NCBI GenBank assembly: GCA_017861315.1
Contig: JAGFXP010000030.1
Location: 1 to 43,041 of the forward strand
Length of the DNA: 43,041 nt
Reading direction: 5' to 3'
Source: Bacillota bacterium
GTDB lineage: Bacteria; Bacillota; Clostridia; Clostridiales; Clostridiaceae
Under the pieces are notes generated by a model that had not been told where the DNA came from, searched no databases, and was given only the letters and a program-made list of their open reading frames with translations. Positions 40,753 through 43,041 of the stretch are shown piece by piece. Position 1 is the first letter of the stretch, and every line of letters begins with the position of its first letter. The position numbers and the translations under genes were made by a program.

Positions 40753-41322
40753 ATGACCGAATTAAGCAAATTAAAGGTGTGGACGGCGCAAGCCGATGTA
40801 GTCATTGATACAATAGAGGAAAACGGGATTTATCATGTGAAACGCGATTTTATCCTGAAAAAATACCAGCAGATCTCCAAGCTTTTTCTCGAACCCTATG
40901 ACTGGTTCATAAGGCGCGCAGCCTCAAAGATCCCTCCGCCTCCCGGAGCAGAATACCCAATCTGGGTATTCTGCGATCCAATGATGATTTCAAACTATGC
41001 GACCGGCGACTACATAATCGAGGCAGAGGTACCAGCAGATAAAGTGATCCTCTTGGATCAGGCGAAGTGGCTCAAAATCCTTAACCTCTCATATATACCG
41101 GCAGATCCTGCTGACGGGGAGAGGTTCAAGCGAACAATCACTAATTACGGTCTGCAGCATGAATCTAAGGCCTTAACTACAAACTTCTACCCTGCGTTCA
41201 AGCGCGAGATTATCGGCAGCTGGGACAGGCTGTTTGACGACTCGATCAAGCTTTCGGAGGATAAAACGGGAGCGCTTTGGGAAATCAGAAAAGAATGGAT
41301 AACAAGGATAACAAAAGCATAG
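40753..41322 (+). CDS. DUF3841 domain-containing protein, copy 1
   Basis: A 189-residue protein. The family pattern is KVWTAQ at the start, then GIYHVKRDFI, PPPPGAEYPIWVF, VILLDQAKWLKILNLSYIP, NFYPAFKREIIGSWDRLFD, and GALWEIRKEWI at the end. The start ATG 40753 follows GGAGGAATTT; a TTG at 40732 is less likely. It has no signal peptide or membrane segment. Function unknown. Two paralogues lie on the opposite strand at 41404-41967 and 42011-42559. This copy is after rqcH, 24 bases away, and shares a bidirectional terminator with the second copy. Confidence 0.8.
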   Translation: MTELSKLKVWTAQADVVIDTIEENGIYHVKRDFILKKYQQISKLFLEPYDWFIRRAASKIPPPPGAEYPIWVFCDPMMISNYATGDYIIEAEVPADKVILLDQAKWLKILNLSYIPADPADGERFKRTITNYGLQHESKALTTNFYPAFKREIIGSWDRLFDDSIKLSEDKTGALWEIRKEWITRITKA

Positions 41323-41331
41323 TAAAAAAAT

Positions 41332-41380
41332 AAAAGCCTTGGGAATAATAATGACTTACGAAGTCAATCCCGAGGCTTTT
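41332..41380. terminator. Bidirectional terminator between the convergent DUF3841 genes
   Basis: AAAAGCCT (41332-41339) plus GGGA pairs with TCCC plus AGGCTTTT (41373-41380). A smaller hairpin TGACTT-ACG-AAGTCA is nested inside. Confidence 0.82.
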
Positions 41381-41403
41381 GCCTTTGAATCAAATTTTCA
41401 ATT

Positions 41404-41967
41404 TCATTCTGGGAAGGCGATATTTTTCACCCATTCCGCCCGGATTTCCCAAAGGGTTGCCTGATTTTCTCCGGATATCTTTATGTCAGGATCGAAAAGC
41501 CTTTGCCAGCTGTTTTCAACCTCGCGCTTTAAAATCGGATAGAAATTGGTCATGCATATGAGGCTTTTGTTATTGATTCCGTTTGACTTCAGCTTCTTTT
41601 CAAACTCCTCATTGTCTTTGCTGTTCTCGGGTATATACCAATTATTCAGAATGTAGTCCCACTTCCCGGAATCAAAGATTATCACATTCTCGGTGTCAAC
41701 TTCAAGCTCGAACCGAACCTGACCCTCTATCAGTCCAAATGACAGCTCCTTTTCAAAGGCTGCCCAAATTGGGAACTCGACGCCTTCAGGTTTAGGAACC
41801 ACATTGCCTGCAGCATTGGAAAACCACCTGTAGACATTCAGGTAAATGTCGGAACAGGAATCGTACTTTTCAATTATGCTTCCAAGCTTTGCCCTGTAGA
41901 CCCCTCTTGCTTCAAGTTCTTTCAGAGCTCTTTTGTCCTGGGTGGTCCAAAGTCTTATCTTGCTCAT
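41404..41967 (-). CDS. DUF3841 domain-containing protein, copy 2
   Basis: A 187-residue paralogue: IRLWTTQDKRAL at the start, GVYRAKLGSI, PKPEGVEFPIWAAF, FELEVDTENVIIFDSGKWD, NFYPILKREVENSWQRLFD, and TLWEIRAEWVKNI at the end. Acidic residues around the VDTEN / DSGKWD region are conserved in the three copies and may mark a ligand or metal site. No transmembrane segment. The third copy lies upstream on the same strand, with 43 bases between them, so the two can be co-transcribed. Function unknown. Confidence 0.8.
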   Translation of the reverse strand: MSKIRLWTTQDKRALKELEARGVYRAKLGSIIEKYDSCSDIYLNVYRWFSNAAGNVVPKPEGVEFPIWAAFEKELSFGLIEGQVRFELEVDTENVIIFDSGKWDYILNNWYIPENSKDNEEFEKKLKSNGINNKSLICMTNFYPILKREVENSWQRLFDPDIKISGENQATLWEIRAEWVKNIAFPE

Positions 41968-42010
41968 AATTTCACCTCTGAAATAATTATATCACAAGCC
42001 GGCGATAATT

Positions 42011-42559
42011 CTATCCTATGATGCTCCTGACCCATTCGCTCCTTATCTCCCATATCGTCCCCTGCCTCATGTCCGAGAGGGAATAGGAGTTGTCAAAAAG
42101 CCTTTCCCAGCTTCGAAGTATCTCTTTTTTGAGGTGGGGATAGAAGCCGCTCATATATGCAGCGGAGCTGTTCGCAATTCCATATCTTTTAAGTTTCATC
42201 TCGAACTCCTCCTCATCCCTTTCACCCAGCGGCACATACCAGAAGTTCACCATCCGGTCCCACTTATCTGTATCCATGACGATCACCGACTCGCTGTCAA
42301 CTTCCAGCTCGAGGATGACTGCGTCCTCAGTGCTCTGCAGCATGAAGTCGTCGCTCAGGGACACCCAGACCGGAAAACATACATCGTCCGGCTTAGGGAC
42401 TATTCCCTTTGCCCTGTCGGCGTACCAGGAGTAAACCTCAAAGTAGAACTTCGCGCAGTCCTCCATCTTCATCTCGATGTACTCTTTTTTCGCGATGTAC
42501 CTGCCTTCATTTTCGAGGATCCCGATGATTCCCCTGTCCTGCCTCGTCCAGACCTTCAT
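42011..42559 (-). CDS. DUF3841 domain-containing protein, copy 3
   Basis: A 182-residue paralogue with MKVWTRQDRGI, GRYIAKKEYI, PKPDDVCFPVWVSL, LELEVDSESVIVMDTDKWDRM, GFYPHLKKEILRSWERLFD, and IWEIRSEWVRSI. The ATG at 42557-42559 starts the KVWT motif directly. The longer open frame to 42607 only reads into the grdD end and is not favoured. The gene begins at the grdD stop and overlaps it or nearly so, hinting at co-transcription with the glycine reductase operon. Function unknown. Confidence 0.78.
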   Translation of the reverse strand: MKVWTRQDRGIIGILENEGRYIAKKEYIEMKMEDCAKFYFEVYSWYADRAKGIVPKPDDVCFPVWVSLSDDFMLQSTEDAVILELEVDSESVIVMDTDKWDRMVNFWYVPLGERDEEEFEMKLKRYGIANSSAAYMSGFYPHLKKEILRSWERLFDNSYSLSDMRQGTIWEIRSEWVRSIIG

Positions 42560-42560
42560 T

Positions 42561-43041
42561 TTACTTGAACCCTTCTTTTTGGAGGATGGCTGCGGCTTTT
42601 TCTGCATCGTTTTCCGAAACGAGGACTATAGGACCTGTGCAGCCCATTCCGCTTTCGGCATAGATGCCCGCTTTCCACAACGCCCTGGAGGCGTTGTCGA
42701 GCTCGAGTATGTCGACTCCGGCTATGCCGTGGGTGACTACCTTCTTGTCCGGCATCTTTATTTCCTCTTCAGCCTTTGGCTTGTCCTTTTCAAGGATCTT
42801 TCCTACTATGTCCCTGAGGCCTGCAGCGTTTGCTTTTTTATACTCTTCCCCTGCAAGCTTGACGAGGTCGTTCTTCGCGCACAGCGAGCAGTACCTGAGC
42901 GCTTCGCATATGAGCGGCGCTCCCGACGCCCTAGAAACTATATTGACCAGCTTGTCGTAGCCTTCGCCCACTCCAGGTCCGTAGCCGTAGCCTACGGTCT
43001 CGTAGCTGCCGCCTGTGGTGTATGAAGCGAATATCTTTATA
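42561..43041 (-). CDS. grdD: Glycine/sarcosine/betaine reductase component C subunit alpha (partial)
   Basis: The C-terminal part of GrdD; the frame continues past the window's right edge, so the start is not visible. Identifying features are the SLCAKNDLV region, an extended segment with GVDILELDNASRALWK, and the active-site-like ESGMGCTGPIV motif near the end, where the catalytic cysteine of component C subunit alpha lies. Component C passes the acetyl group from the selenoprotein complex to phosphate, giving acetyl phosphate in the Stickland reduction of glycine. The downstream DUF3841 gene starts immediately after it. Confidence 0.82.
   Translation of the reverse strand, partial: IKIFASYTTGGSYETVGYGYGPGVGEGYDKLVNIVSRASGAPLICEALRYCSLCAKNDLVKLAGEEYKKANAAGLRDIVGKILEKDKPKAEEEIKMPDKKVVTHGIAGVDILELDNASRALWKAGIYAESGMGCTGPIVLVSENDAEKAAAILQKEGFK

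Noticed and set aside
1..43041. CRISPR arrays, tRNA or rRNA genes, insertion sequences or prophage
   Set aside because: No regularly spaced repeats, RNA-gene signatures, transposase or phage genes were found by reading.

Overview
The window reads as a continuous chromosomal segment of a roughly half-GC Firmicute, most likely an anaerobic, amino-acid-fermenting member of the Clostridia. Supporting signs are AGGAGG-type ribosome binding sites, a SAM-I riboswitch and a T-box leader, tight operons, Firmicute-type families (CotH kinase, DUF4956, RqcH, DUF4914, DUF3841), and the C-terminal part of a glycine/sarcosine/betaine reductase component C subunit (GrdD) at the right edge, which points to Stickland fermentation. 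I saw no rRNA, tRNA, CRISPR array, prophage or insertion sequence. The genus cannot be fixed from sequence reading alone.

Layout, left to right. 1-2 kb (minus): two tandem stand-alone pyruvate-kinase C-domain proteins, a flavodoxin-like protein and a ridA remnant that has lost its first ~30 codons. 2.1-3.7 kb (plus): a membrane protein, then a promoter, SAM-I riboswitch and metA whose residue 111 is Glu, predicting acetyl-CoA rather than succinyl-CoA use. 3.8-6 kb (minus): a membrane protein with fetA-fetB. 6.1-10.2 kb (minus): a cotH / polyphosphate-polymerase (VTC) / DUF4956 operon, preceded by two small envelope or stress-type genes. 10.4-12.3 kb (plus): a lipoprotein multicopper oxidase with a universal stress protein. 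12.4-13.7 kb (minus): an arsR-arsP type pair with a palindromic operator. 13.7-16.4 kb: a two-component system whose sensor loop is methionine-rich, divergent from a small secreted DUF2680-like protein. 16.5-24.1 kb (minus): a tocopherol-cyclase-like protein, DUF4914 with a P-loop, a second ArsR-family regulator, a PfkB kinase / SPFH / alpha-beta hydrolase operon and an L,D-transpeptidase. 24.2-24.9 kb: a truA gene broken by an internal deletion that removes the catalytic segment. 25.0-27.4 kb (plus): a leucine T-box and a 2-isopropylmalate synthase fused in frame to an AraC-type DNA-binding domain. 27.4-30.6 kb: a GGDEF-EAL protein. 30.6-33.7 kb: a small membrane protein and a LysR regulator divergent from a UPF0324 (YeiH) transporter, then a HAD phosphatase. 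33.7-36.8 kb (minus): nadA-nadB-nadC with a 14-bp palindrome in the promoter region. 36.9-38.8 kb: dapF with a lipoprotein gene. 39-41.3 kb (plus): rqcH and a DUF3841 gene. 41.4-43 kb (minus): two more DUF3841 paralogues behind the partial grdD.

The most unusual object is the LeuA-AraC fusion (25351-27342). An apparently complete leucine-biosynthetic enzyme, including its leucine-binding regulatory domain, carries about 100 extra residues that form a double helix-turn-helix module of the AraC family. Behind a tRNA-Leu-sensing T-box, it could be an enzyme that also acts as a leucine-responsive transcription factor. Other points worth a second look are the two deletion-broken genes (ridA, truA), the three DUF3841 paralogues, the DUF4914 P-loop protein and the Met-rich sensor kinase. 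Functions are assigned by recognising motifs and family signatures; no database search was run.
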